Assembly: GCA_015146655.1 (NCBI GenBank)
Contig: VKHL01000238.1
Location: 3,258 to 30,090 of the forward strand
Reading direction: 5' to 3'
Source: Ochromonas danica
Taxonomy: Eukaryota; Sar; Chrysophyceae; Chromulinales; Chromulinaceae
DNA length: 26,833 nt
A program made the translations under genes and the position numbers. Below, piece after piece: positions 19,135-26,833 of the stretch. Positions within the stretch are counted from its first letter, which is position 1; every line of letters starts with the position of its first letter. The notes beneath the pieces are model-generated. The model made no database searches, was not told the origin of the DNA, and worked only from the letters and a program-made list of their open reading frames with translations.

Positions 19135-20922
19135 TCATTTGATATCCACCCAACTTCGAGAGTGTGGATTATATTCGAGAAAATCACCTATTGATCCTTG
19201 CCTCAAACAAGATGACCATCTCACTTCTCCTCCACACAACAACGAGAAAATGCTCTTTCTACTCGCTCTGACACATTCAAACGTCACCCATCTTAGTCTT
19301 GGAAGATATCGTGCTGCACACAAGATGCTCTCACATCCAACACATGGAATTTCCAACACCTCTAACATCTTGCACTTTCTAATCACCTCACATATCATCT
19401 CATCCGAAAATTCGATCTTGGATGCATCACCGAAAACCTTAGTGATTCTCAGATTAGTCAATGCTTCTCCATACCCTGCTATCGCCGCCAGGCTACTATC
19501 AGTAAAAGCGCCAATAACTTCCACATCCAACTCCTGTAGTCGAGGAAGGTTAGGCAGTAGGCTAATCAAGGCATCTTCTGACATGTGAACACATAAGGAA
19601 GTCAACACTGATCCCACTTTTCTTGTTATCAGAGTCCACTCCTCAACCTCAAGTCCGCAATGAGTGGTTAATCCCAACTCACTGTACTGTCCTCTTTGCA
19701 AAGATAGCAACACACAATCCATACAACCCTCTAGAAGTGCACAGGTCAGTTTATTTAAAGTTGTATGAAAATTCAATCTATTCTTCTCCTCATCCACATT
19801 CATCATAAAGAAGTTATCAATAGTTAAGTGCTTGAAGTTGGGACATAGTCGATAGATTTCAATTGGTTTAAGATTTTCATCAACTTTACTCGCACTCCAT
19901 GATAACTCCACTAGATTAGGACAGGATGTTCCTATCGTCATCAACAACTCATGAGTGAAAATGAAGTTGATGGAAAATTTAGCCGAACGGAGAAAATACG
20001 ATTCTAGAAACATTCCTGCTGCAGACAGATATTGCAATAGTATTGGAATGGTATCATTACGCGTGTAATGATCTATGTACATACCTAACACACGCAAGGT
20101 ATGCTTAGACGCAATAAGACTCTTCAACACATATATCACTCCACAACAATCTTCAGAACTGTCCACTATTCGAATCTCCTTCAAGCTATTGACATTTTTT
20201 GATAACAATCTGACTATCTTATCAAGAACTATTTCACGATGATAATCAAAAACGATATCCAGCTTGACTAGTTGATTGTCTTGTAATTGATTGTTCAAAG
20301 CAGTGTATAAAATATCATCTTGTCTGCCACAATCATACTTATTCCAAGAAGTGACTATATTCACCTTGACAGCTTCCAGATGACTACAATGACTTAGGAA
20401 ACTTGATAGAGAAAGTTCAATTGTAGAATCGTCATAGGATACTTTCTCCTCTGTGCTACCATCACTATTGCTATTGCTGTCACTAGAATCATCTTGTGAC
20501 TCACTCTCATCCAAGCTTAAACCACTATCACTATTATCGTCATCAGAAGCATCTGGTGACGCTGTCACCTTTTCATCATCATCTATTATCAGGATGGAAT
20601 GCAGAGCAGAACAGAAAGTCACAGGGTCACAACAAAGTAGAAGATGTTGTAATAGAGACATTCTCAAGACAAGTCCATCTCTAATCAACACCTTACGGTT
20701 ACCAAGCCATTTATAGTAATTGACCAGTTTTTGATCGGGAACATGGTCGAAGTTTTGAGCCGCAGTCATCACTAACGAAGATAGAGAAGACAACCATTCT
20801 TCTCGATCCTCTTCACCCAGACAGACAATGTCCAAAACAGAGAGATCTGACCAAGTCAACCACTCACAATAGAGGCAATGAAGAAGATCTTTCGGTAGAT
20901 ATTGCCACATGTTTTGTTTCAC
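19135..20922 (-). CDS. F-box-like / leucine-rich repeat protein, copy B
   Basis: Single-exon frame of 595 aa, paralog of the gene at 1173-2942. The N-terminal F-box-like motif is LPKDLLHCLYCEWLTWSDLS, followed by DREEWLSSLS, then a long acidic Asp/Ser-rich insertion (residues about 120-160, DDDNSDSGLSLDESESQDD) absent from copy A. The C-terminal half has irregular Leu-rich repeats with FSDEMICEVIRKCKMLEVLE, matching copy A. Start choice: the ATG at 20922 is first; an internal Met four residues later is equally possible. A role as a substrate receptor of an SCF ubiquitin ligase is inferred from the F-box-like motif only. It is divergent from the zinc-finger gene across a 221-bp promoter with a foldback sequence. 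Confidence 0.8.
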   Translation of the reverse strand: MKQNMWQYLPKDLLHCLYCEWLTWSDLSVLDIVCLGEEDREEWLSSLSSLVMTAAQNFDHVPDQKLVNYYKWLGNRKVLIRDGLVLRMSLLQHLLLCCDPVTFCSALHSILIIDDDEKVTASPDASDDDNSDSGLSLDESESQDDSSDSNSNSDGSTEEKVSYDDSTIELSLSSFLSHCSHLEAVKVNIVTSWNKYDCGRQDDILYTALNNQLQDNQLVKLDIVFDYHREIVLDKIVRLLSKNVNSLKEIRIVDSSEDCCGVIYVLKSLIASKHTLRVLGMYIDHYTRNDTIPILLQYLSAAGMFLESYFLRSAKFSINFIFTHELLMTIGTSCPNLVELSWSASKVDENLKPIEIYRLCPNFKHLTIDNFFMMNVDEEKNRLNFHTTLNKLTCALLEGCMDCVLLSLQRGQYSELGLTTHCGLEVEEWTLITRKVGSVLTSLCVHMSEDALISLLPNLPRLQELDVEVIGAFTDSSLAAIAGYGEALTNLRITKVFGDASKIEFSDEMICEVIRKCKMLEVLEIPCVGCESILCAARYLPRLRWVTFECVRASRKSIFSLLCGGEVRWSSCLRQGSIGDFLEYNPHSRSWVDIK

Positions 20923-20947
20923 CCTCTTGTGGATTTGTTGTGCAAAA

Positions 20948-21053
20948 CCTCCGCGGGTTAACTTAACTTTATCTTAAAGCGGATGTGGATTTATCGGGCT
21001 GGATTTTTGTCGATAAATCCACTCCGCCATGAGAATTAACTTAAGAGGGGAGG
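20948..21053. repeat. Foldback / hairpin element in divergent promoter
   Basis: The inner arms are GCGGATGTGGATTTATCG (20979-20996) and CGATAAATCCACTCCGC (21011-21027), reverse complements except for one extra base, around a 14-base loop. Outside them a weaker inverted similarity continues (CCTCC...TTAACTTAA on the left, TTAACTTAAG...GGAGG on the right). The whole is about 106 bp. It may be a short MITE-like foldback element or a structured regulatory site. No target-site duplication was established. Confidence 0.7.
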
Positions 21054-21143
21054 TTGGTAAAAAGGTATCATGAGGTGCAAGCCATCAATTGAATAAATTA
21101 TCTTCTCATTATCTCCCCTCCTTCTTATACATAGTGGTGACAA

Positions 21144-21941
21144 GTGATGAAGTGTATACTTTTCCTTTTTCTACTACTCTCATTTCTTTCTTCTTCTAAC
21201 AGCTTTAAACTTCCTCTTCTTCCCAAACAACGAAAACAATCATTCAAACCACTTCATTCTATAATTCGTTTTGATTGTGATGCTTTTCCTAAACTTGCTA
21301 ATAGTCTTTATCAAACAGCTGAAGAAAAAGCACGTATGTGTATTCCTGGAGAATATCTTGGAGCACATGAGAACTTTGGACAAGAGGTCTTGGGAGATCT
21401 GATCATTTTCGCCTCTGTCCTGTTATTAGGATTCTTTACTAGTCGTACCTTACCTACTACTTCCATCCCCTCTCCTAGTGCTGGATCATCTCAGGAGAGT
21501 GACTATTACGAGGAGGATGAAGGTGATCGTATTCGTTTTGTTCGTCCAATTCAAAGTGATGAAGAGGACAGAAGGAAGTCATCATCTTCATCCACTTCCT
21601 CGACAAGACTGAGTGATCTATGCCCACAATGCCAAGGCAAGAAACGATTCATGGGAATGCCATGTGATCTATGTGAAGGGAAGGGATATATTGACTTTGA
21701 AAATCGTTCCTTCTTATTACCCAAGAAGAGTGGAGAGAAGAGACGGCTGCGGTCACTGGATGAAGAGGATGAGGAGGAAAGATATGATCTTCATGACGAA
21801 GACATGGGCAGTGCGAATAGTCAGGAGAACAACAATAGCAATGACAATAATAAAGATCGTGGTGATAGGAAGGATAGCAATGACAGGAATGGAAAGGGAA
21901 AGAGAGATTCTTCCTTCTTTGATGAAACAGACGAAATGTGA
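21144..21941 (+). CDS. Predicted plastid-targeted, membrane-anchored DnaJ-type zinc-finger protein
   Basis: 265 aa, single exon. The N-terminus MMKCILFLFLLLSFLSSSNS is a signal peptide, and Phe21 then opens a basic, Ser-containing transit-like segment. This is the layout of the heterokont plastid presequence (ASAF-type motif, here SNSF). A hydrophobic segment at residues about 84-98 (DLIIFASVLLLGFF) is a likely membrane helix. A pair of CxxCxG motifs, CPQCQG (Cys160, Cys163) and CDLCEG (Cys174, Cys177), resembles half of a DnaJ Cys-rich zinc finger, as in small thylakoid assembly factors. The C-terminus is Asp/Asn/Lys-rich and probably disordered. A role in plastid protein folding or photosystem assembly is inferred. 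Met2 is an alternative start. The frame is intact. Confidence 0.75.
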   Translation: MMKCILFLFLLLSFLSSSNSFKLPLLPKQRKQSFKPLHSIIRFDCDAFPKLANSLYQTAEEKARMCIPGEYLGAHENFGQEVLGDLIIFASVLLLGFFTSRTLPTTSIPSPSAGSSQESDYYEEDEGDRIRFVRPIQSDEEDRRKSSSSSTSSTRLSDLCPQCQGKKRFMGMPCDLCEGKGYIDFENRSFLLPKKSGEKRRLRSLDEEDEEERYDLHDEDMGSANSQENNNSNDNNKDRGDRKDSNDRNGKGKRDSSFFDETDEM

Positions 21942-22390
21942 AGGGCAGGGTAGGGTTAGACTGCTGGGTGCTGCTAGAAGGAGAGGAAATGGGGAATATT
22001 ACGACACTGTGTACAATGTGCATAGATACTGCGTTGTGATGATCTTGTTATAGTGAAGGGACGGAGAAATATGTTTGGATAGTAAAATAATTATTTCATA
22101 CTAGTATTTTTAAAACTTACAGCAACAGCTGCGACTGCCTGATTGACACCTCTATTGTTACAGGTCCTGAGCTAACATGAGTGTATGGTATCATTCCTGC
22201 GCATTGCGTCAGGTCAGAAGTTCTTGTTTCGATATAAAACACCACAGTCGCTCATACAACCTGGCATCAAGACGACCACCTCGCGCCATACTAACAGCTG
22301 GCGCCGCACTTAAACGATAACACACAGTAGCTATCTTGTTGTTATCTTGTTGAAGATCTATTGGTCTGAGTCGAGGTCTCAGTCGTTTTC
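21942..22390. other. Intergenic, 3' of zinc-finger gene
   Basis: It holds the probable 3' UTR of the zinc-finger gene and most of a minus-strand frame (22209-22430) that starts inside the duplication arm. Nothing else is recognised. Confidence 0.4.
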
Positions 22391-22430
22391 TAGCATGAAG
22401 TCCAAAAACTCTTCCACGCAAAGATTCCAT
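22209..22430 (-). CDS. Small hypothetical ORF divergent from the surface-protein gene
   Basis: 73 codons starting MESLRG at the ATTCCATGGAAT palindrome inside the right arm, reading away from the surface-protein gene. The body is Arg-rich (HARKRLRPRLRP) with no recognised domain. The mirrored left copy (673-756, plus) shares the MESLRG start and the next few residues, then diverges and stops after 27 codons. It could be a real divergent transcript unit sharing the promoter, or chance. Weakly supported. Confidence 0.25.
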   Translation of the reverse strand: MESLRGRVFGLHARKRLRPRLRPIDLQQDNNKIATVCYRLSAAPAVSMARGGRLDARLYERLWCFISKQELLT

Positions 22431-22857
22431 GGAATAACAAATTGTGGAAGAGGGAAGAGGTGAAATTTTGGACGAATTGCTCCTTTCGACTTATAACTAC
22501 TATTTTATGGGTTTATGAGAATGTGTTTTGCAATCAATCACTCTCATCTTCAGATCTCATCACGTGCTTGGATTGATTTGCATCAACAAGATTGAGAAGC
22601 AACTGAGCAATTTATTGTCTTTCGTATTGAAGTAGTAGTTAACTCAATTAGATTATTCTACTGTGAGAGCATTAGAGAATAATTCAAAAAATAATAATTT
22701 TCGTTGTAGTAGTAAAATAGAATCATCAATCATATATTAATCATATATATTATAGATAAGAATCACAATACATTAAAAACAAGAACAAATCTTATTTACT
22801 AAAGAAAACCAATTAAAAGTTATGCTTCTTCTCTCTCTTTTCTATTCTCACCCTAAT

Positions 22858-22892
<35 letters not shown>

Positions 22893-23102
22893 CTATTTTC
22901 ATTCCTTCTTCTCGTTAGTCATCCTGTCCTTTCTCCTTTACTCCATCTTCCCACCATCTGGGATCTTCCTAGATGCTGGTAGTGGCGATGGTGGTAGTAT
23001 TAATGGAAAACGAGTACCTGGTACAGTTTCCACAGTGGCAGGATTGACCAATATCACAACAAGTGAACGTATACTTAATATGGACTTACCTTTAGCTATG
23101 GG
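22391..23102. repeat. Right arm of large inverted duplication
   Basis: Reverse complement of 1-712. About 620 bp are identical, covering codons 1-93 of the surface-protein gene, the 13-Asn run and about 340 bp of promoter. The inner end at about 22391-22480 shows a few substitutions and 7-bp tandem duplications. The outer limit is set by the window edge of the left arm, so the true arm may be much longer. Confidence 0.95.
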
Positions 23103-26100
23103 CTCACTATCCTCTCCCTATGCAATGCATTTTGATACGGTAGGGAATCTCTACATCGCAGATGGTAAGACAATTTGGCTAGCCGATTTTAATACTCAAA
23201 GAATACGAAGACTTGCAGGTCATCCAAGTGGTGGTGCCAATGAGAATATACCTGGTACATCAGCATATATATATGATGCACATGGTATTACGGGTGATAC
23301 TGCTGGTAATATCTATTACAGTGAAGAAACAAAATTTCGTATTCGTATGTATAATACAACCACAGGTCTTGTTAAAACTGTATTAGGAGATACAACTCCT
23401 GCAGATGTTCTTGGTTGTGTTTCATTTGATCTCCCCACCACGTCTATTTGTGGTGCTCGAGGAGTTTTCTATTATAATCCTCTGAATATGCTCTATATTG
23501 CTTGTCCAGATAAACATCAAATCCTGGCATTTAATTTTACTACAGTGTGCAATGTTCTAGGAGTGCCTGGTGTCAGTGGGTTTGGTGGTAATGGAGGTCC
23601 TTTAACGATTAACCTTCATACTCCAATTGATGTTTTTGTGAGTATGATTGGAACTCAGCTTACATTGTTGAGTTTAGAGTCTGTGGGTGGTGTTATTCGA
23701 AGTGTAAAACTTGGAAGTGATGGGTTTTTGGGTGGTAGTGCTACTTCTTTGATTATAGTTGGTACACCGGGTGCTACAACGAGTAGTGGAGATGGAGGTA
23801 GTCCCACTTCTGCTGCCATGCACAATCCTATATGCCTTGGTATCGATTCAAATGGTTACCTCTATATCGCAGAGAGTAGTCATATCATTCGTCGAGTTGC
23901 TAAATCTATTGGTAAGATTGATACCTTATATAATGGTTCTGCAGACAAGATGGTCGTTTCCAATATCAGTCTCTCTCAGAGTTATTTGGGTGAGATCACT
24001 AGTTGCACTCTGGATAATAACAACGACTTAATTCTCTCTACACGTTATGCGGGTATTACTGATACTTTTATTTGGAAGATTGCTAATCCGAAGGGTAACA
24101 ACCCTTATACACATGCTCTAGTTGGATATGTTGGAGGAGTCACCCTTCCTGCTCAATATGTACCCTTTAGGGATGGGAATAGGGCAGGATATGCTTCGAG
24201 TATGTGGGTTGATCAGGAGAATAATCTCTTTTACTGTGACGGATTTATCCCTGCAGTTCATAGAATTGATATGAATAGCGATATGATCTCCTATTATGCT
24301 GGCACAAGAACTGGCACAAATGCGCCGTATAATGGAGGTGATATTACAGCTTCTTTGAGTAAGTTACACCGTCCAACTTCTATTGTTGGTGATAGTTTAG
24401 GAAATCTCTACATGAGTGATGGTATTAATGGAATTCGTAAAGTGGTGAAAAGCACCGGTATGCTAGTATCTGTAATCAGAGAAACAATTGTAGATTGTGA
24501 GGGAGCTTATGATGTCTCTACTACACTATGTGGTATCACTGCCTTAGCATATGATATATTCAATAACAAGCTTTACATTGCACAAAAGACTCTCATTGGG
24601 AGTTTTGCGATTGGTTCTCAAAATTTAACTATTGTATCTGGTACAGCAGATGAAGGCAGTTCGAACTCTGACCTTATGGGTAGCAGATTTACCTCCATTG
24701 TGGATATGTGGGTAGCACCAAATAGTGATCTTTATGTCGCTGATACTGCTCTCATACGCTATCTTGACTTCCTGAATGGTAATGTTTCCATCTCAGCAGG
24801 GAATGGAACAAGTACTTCGGATAATGTATTGGCTACAAATTTTCTTTTTGATGGTGTTGTTTATGCAGTCTGTGGAGATTCGCATGGTAACATTTATGTG
24901 GCTGACGAGAATCCTACTCTACGAATGGTGGATTATTATACAAGGAATATTTTCGCTGTACTTGGAGATGGACTATATCCAACACAAGTTCCAGGGGAAT
25001 ATGTCTCAAATAATCAATTCATTTATCCTGTATCTAAATGTTATGTTGATTCACGATTAGGAGATGTTTATTATATTGAGGCTACTACAGAGACATTTGC
25101 TAGAGTTAGAAAGTATTGGGGTGTGGGATTATCTGTTCAACCAACAAGTCAGCCAACCAACCAACCTTCTAGTCAGCCAACAAATCAGCCATCGTGTCAA
25201 CCATCAAGTCACCCGTCAGGTCAACCAACCAGTCAACCTTCAAGTCAGCCTTCTGGTCAACCTTCAAGTCAACCAACAAACCAGCCGACTAGCCAGCCTT
25301 CAAGTCGCCCTTCAAGTCAGCCGACTAGCCAGCCTTCTGGTCAGCCTTCTGGCCAACCTTCTGGTCAACCTTCTGGCCAACCTTCGGGTCAACCTTCAGG
25401 GCAGCCGACAAGCCAGCCTTCTTGTCAACCTTCGGGTCAACCAACAAACCAACCGACTAGCCAGCCTTCTGGTCAGCCTTCTGGCCAACCTTCTGGTCAC
25501 CCTTCTGGTCACCCTTCTGGTCAGCCTTCTGGTCAGCCTTCTGGTCAGCCTTCAAGTCAACCAACAAACCAGCCGACTAGCCAGCCTTCTGGCCAACCTT
25601 CGGGTCAACCTTCGGATCAACCAACAAACCAGCCGACTAGCCAGCCTTCTGGTCACCCTTCTGGTCAGCCTTCTGGTCACCCTTCAGGGCAGCCGACAAG
25701 TCAACCTTCGGGTCAACCAACAAACCAGCCGACTAGCCAGCCTTCTGGTCAGCCTTCTGGTCACCCTTCCGGTCGCCCTTCAGGGCAGCCAACAAGCCAG
25801 CCGACAAGTCAACCTTCTGGCCAACCAACAAGCCAGCCTTCTGGTCAACCTTCAGGACAGCCAACAAACGAACCTTTGAGCCAACCAACGAGCCATCCTT
25901 CGGGGCAACCAACAAACCGACCATTGTGCCAACCATCAAGTCCACCAACTACCCAGCCCTCTGGTGAACCTTCTGGTCACCCTTCAGGACAGCCGAGTGT
26001 GCAGCCTAGCACTCAGCCTTCTGGTCAACCATCTGGTCAGCCTTCCAGTGTTCCATCCGGTCAACCTTCTGGCCAGCCTTCAAGTCAGCCGAGTGTGCAG

Positions 26101-26833
26101 CCTTCGGGTCAGCCTTCCGGCCAGCCCTCTGGTGCACCTTCTGGGCAGCCTAGCACTCAGCCTTCTGGTCAACCATCTGGTCAGCCTTCCAGTCTTCCAT
26201 CCGGTCAACCTTCTGGCCAGCCTTCGAGTCAGCCGAGTGTGCAGCCTTCGGGTCAGCCTTCCGGCCAGCCCTCTGGTGCACCTTCTGGGCAGCCTAGCAC
26301 TCAGCCTTCTGGTCAACCATCTGGTCAGCCTTCCAGTCTTCCATCCGGTCAACCTTCTGGCCAGCCTTCGAGTCAGCCGAGTGTGCAGCCTTCGGGTCAG
26401 CCTTCCGGCCAGCCCTCTGGTGCACCTTCTGGGCAGCCTAGCACTCAGCCTTCTGGTCAACCATCTGGTCAGCCTTCCAGTCTTCCATCCGGTCAACCTT
26501 CTGGCCAGCCTTCGAGTCAGCCGAGTGTGCAGCCTTCGGGTCAGCCTTCCGGCCAGCCCTCTGGTGCACCTTCTGGGCAGCCTAGCACTCAGCCTTCTGG
26601 TCAACCATCTGGTCAGCCTTCGAATCAGCCGAGTAGCCAACCCACACTTTTCTCTTCCCGCCTCTTCCTTACCTCGGCAGTCTTCTCCTCCAATGGTTTA
26701 GAAGTCACTGTGACTCTGTCTGCCTCTACCAATAGGATGGGTATGTCTATATCAACTACCACAGATTTGGTTACCTTTCCTTGTGCACAGGTCTTGGCCT
26801 TTGAAGAGGTAGAAGACTATCGTTGTGTCTGGG
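22822..26833 (+). CDS. Large NHL-type beta-propeller surface protein with Q-P-S/T repeat stalk (3' end outside window)
   Basis: One frame is open without a stop from the ATG at 22822 to the right edge, at least 1337 codons, and shorter frames over it are shadows. In order: a signal-peptide or anchor region with 13 Asn (residues 12-24) and a hydrophobic stretch (29-43). An NHL-like beta-propeller region (about 75-770) follows, with repeated (G/N)xLYIAD-like strands: GNLYIADG, GYLYIAES, GNLYMSDG, SDLYVADT, GNIYVADE, and following RIRRL/IIRRV/IRKVV segments. Next come 125 tetrapeptides of the Q-P-(S/T)-(G/S/N) type (773-1275). The last stretch begins LFSSRLFLTSAVFSSNGLEV and could open a further extracellular domain. 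A secreted or cell-surface adhesive or structural protein is inferred. The start is the first Met after in-frame TAG and TAA codons (22753 and 22768-22774). The promoter lies in the inverted-duplication arm. Confidence 0.9.
22861..22893 (+). repeat. (AAC)11 microsatellite encoding Asn run
   Basis: In-frame trinucleotide tract in the signal region of the surface protein, with exactly the same copy number as the mirrored tract at 211-243. Confidence 0.9.
25138..26646 (+). repeat. 12-bp coding minisatellite, 125 tetrapeptide units
   Basis: The consensus unit CAGCCTTCTGGT encodes Q-P-S-G. The 12-bp register is kept without a break over about 1.5 kb. Position 1 is nearly always Gln, with His, Ala, Leu, Val, Glu, Arg or Pro in a few units. 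Position 2 is Pro in the units read, position 3 Ser or Thr, and position 4 Gly, Ser, Asn, Thr or Val. Such Pro-rich repeats form extended, glycosylatable stalks. Frames read on the other phases or strand here are shadows of this repeat. Confidence 0.95.
26091..26630 (+). repeat. 144-bp higher-order repeat inside the minisatellite
   Basis: The marker GAGTGTGCAG recurs at 26091, 26235, 26379 and 26523, exactly 144 bp apart (12 tetrapeptides, 48 aa), and an earlier marker at 25995 is 96 bp upstream. Copies are almost identical; the first has GTT where later ones have CTT in the variant unit (Val versus Leu before P-S-G). The last copy is partial. Confidence 0.95.

Noticed and set aside
19139-19588. 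Plus-strand frame of 149 codons opposite F-box-like copy B
   Set aside because: Antisense shadow of the minus-strand gene, with no motif.
1-23102. Terminal inverted repeats of a giant transposon or integrated virus
   Set aside because: The arms encode a surface-protein 5' end, not transposon termini. The interior is ordinary host housekeeping genes with introns, and no transposase, integrase, polymerase or capsid gene is visible.
23759-25060. Frames at 23759-24031 and 24776-25060
   Set aside because: Shadows of the surface-protein frame. No motif, and the overlapping frame has clear NHL-like strands.
25064-26701. Long plus-strand frames at 25064-25879 and 25964-26701 and minus-strand frames at 25733-25948 and 26080-26640, rich in Leu/Val/Ser or Arg/Leu/Thr
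   Set aside because: They are off-frame readings of the 12-bp Q-P-S/T minisatellite. The true frame is open from 22822 to the window edge.

Overview
This is nuclear DNA of a eukaryote. Genes are split by short GT-AG introns (about 70-250 bp), two tRNA genes carry internal Pol III promoters, and the products are eukaryotic housekeeping proteins (COPI, V-ATPase, SSU processome, ARL3). Three clues point to a flagellated stramenopile alga (ochrophyte, perhaps chrysophyte-like). A small zinc-finger protein has a signal peptide followed by Phe, as in heterokont plastid presequences. ARL3 is normally kept in lineages with cilia or flagella. Long Q-P-S/T-G/S repeat stalks on predicted surface proteins are common in heterokont genomes. 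The lineage is an inference.

Layout from left to right: (1) 1-712, the left arm of a near-perfect inverted duplication, holding the 5' end of an NHL-type surface-protein gene that runs off the left edge. (2) 1173-2942, an F-box-like/leucine-rich protein. (3) 3517-3589, tRNA-Lys(CTT). (4) 4090-5270, seven-exon coatomer zeta on the minus strand. (5) 5577-6887, a DUF4743-type Nudix hydrolase whose second intron contains a second, identical tRNA-Lys(CTT). (6) 7187-9256, five-exon V-ATPase subunit H on the minus strand. (7) 10343-12901, a tandem pair of unrecognised genes with identical 3' parts and diverged 5' parts. (8) 13340-14333, five-exon ARL3. (9) 15110-18104, two-exon UTP6 on the minus strand. 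(10) 19135-20922, a second F-box-like/leucine-rich protein on the minus strand. (11) 21144-21941, the predicted plastid zinc-finger protein. (12) 22391-23102, the right duplication arm. (13) 22822 to the right edge, an open reading frame of at least 1337 codons: signal segment, beta-propeller-like region, then 125 uninterrupted tetrapeptide repeats.

The core is a compact set of unrelated housekeeping genes in divergent and convergent pairs, with no operon logic. Its edges are dynamic: inverted copies of a surface-protein gene, mirrored F-box paralogs, a 12-bp minisatellite with a 144-bp higher-order repeat, and a tandem pair that looks gene-converted. COPZ, the Nudix gene, V-ATPase H, ARL3 and UTP6 were rebuilt by hand from splice sites and reading frame, and every join keeps the frame. 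I found no obvious transposon genes, viral genes or CRISPR array.
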